This document shows, piece by piece, positions 13,273 to 13,588 of a stretch of DNA of 13,588 bases; positions within the stretch are counted from its first letter, which is position 1; each line of letters begins with the position of its first letter. The notes under the pieces were generated by a model that searched no databases, was not told where the DNA came from, and worked only from the letters and a program-made list of their open reading frames with translations. The position numbers were made by a program, and so were the translations under genes. Origin of the DNA: DATJPR01 sp035506295 (GTDB lineage: Bacteria > Bacteroidota > Ignavibacteria > UBA10030 > UBA6906); NCBI GenBank assembly GCA_035506295.1, contig DATJPR010000191.1, forward strand, positions 1 to 13,588, given 5' to 3'.

Positions 13273-13588
13273 TCAAGGCCCCGATGGTTTCCCGACGCTG
13301 CCCGATCGTACTTTGAGAAAAAACCCGCTGAGGAGTCCCGAGCACTGCGCTTCGAGGACGCCGGAGAGAAGCTCGACGCGGTGATTCAGGCGCGAGTCCT
13401 GGACAAGGTTGTAGAGTGTGCCGCACGCTCCCGCCTTCGGGTCGAACGCTCCGAACACGAGCCGGGGAATCCGCGCGGCCACGATCGCTCCCGCACACAT
13501 CGCGCACGGCTCAAGCGTTACGTAGATCGTACAGTCTTCAAGCCTGCGGCTGCCGAGCCAGGTCGCGGCTGCGGTAATAGCGATCACT
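13273..13588 (-). CDS. tadA: tRNA-specific adenosine deaminase, N-terminus beyond window
   Basis: TadA deaminates A34 to inosine in tRNA-Arg(ACG), allowing it to read CGU, CGC and CGA. The visible 105 codons begin inside the gene: the first complete codon (GTG at 13587-13585) would be the residue after the missing HAE motif, read as Val rather than as a start. Clear features are the zinc-binding TLEPCAMCAGAI (24-35 of the visible part), RIPRLVFGAFDPKAGACGT (39-57), LNHRVELLSGVLE (67-79) and the C-terminal SGLLSGFF. The catalytic His-Ala-Glu lies outside the window. The gene converges on prfA across a 137-nt gap filled with repeat arrays. Confidence 0.95.
   Translation of the reverse strand, partial: VIAITAAATWLGSRRLEDCTIYVTLEPCAMCAGAIVAARIPRLVFGAFDPKAGACGTLYNLVQDSRLNHRVELLSGVLEAQCSGLLSGFFLKVRSGSVGKPSGP

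Overview
The window looks like a chromosomal stretch of a Bacteroidota/Chlorobiota (FCB group) bacterium, plausibly an uncultured Ignavibacteria-like lineage. This is inferred from the AccA sequence, which resembles Chlorobi AccA along its whole length, from the style of the sugar-nucleotide aminotransferase, and from a free-standing S23-type four-helix-bundle gene. Hand-counted GC is roughly 55-60% in the housekeeping and glycan genes. All genes except the last lie on the + strand.

Layout. (1) 1-7076 is an exopolysaccharide/O-antigen style block: the 3' part of a GT4 glycosyltransferase, a polyisoprenyl-phosphate hexose-1-phosphate transferase (PHPT, the priming enzyme), a DegT/DnrJ/EryC1/StrS sugar aminotransferase, a Dpm1-like GT2 and a long GT2 fused to a membrane module that resembles a PHPT whose catalytic core is missing. 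Inserted between the last two is a lower-GC S23/Avd-family four-helix-bundle gene, bracketed by inverted arrays of 7-nt repeats. (2) 7289-11020 is a tight run: accA, a YbgC-like thioesterase, nadC and a Wzx-like flippase, with start/stop overlaps. (3) 11080-13135 is a DUF1385 membrane protein overlapping prfA. (4) The 3' part of tadA is convergent on the - strand at the right edge.

How the genes fit together. The PHPT would load the first sugar phosphate on undecaprenyl phosphate. The aminotransferase makes an amino sugar, the GT4 and GT2 enzymes extend the glycan or make a polyprenyl-phosphate sugar, and the flippase moves the lipid-linked product across the membrane. accA, nadC, prfA and tadA are housekeeping genes for fatty acid synthesis, NAD synthesis, translation termination and tRNA wobble editing.

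The most unusual signal is not a gene. The gaps after four + strand genes (2416-2560, 4429-4566 with 4978-5081, 7077-7288 and 13136-13210) carry degenerate tandem arrays with a strict 7-nt period. Three gaps have a purine-rich AGTAGGC-like unit, and each sub-array tends to end in an AGAAAGC-like unit. The fourth has a GGACAGC unit. A separate 8-nt-period array follows tadA on its own strand. Each leading array starts 7-27 nt after a stop codon and lies on the coding strand of that gene. Two of the loci are inverted pairs, one enclosing the S23 gene and one enclosing only 33 nt. They recall the heptanucleotide STRR repeats of cyanobacteria but differ in sequence, and I recognise no described family that fits. 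No gap without a gene exceeds 300 nt, and I saw no tRNA, rRNA, CRISPR array, transposase or convincing intrinsic terminator.
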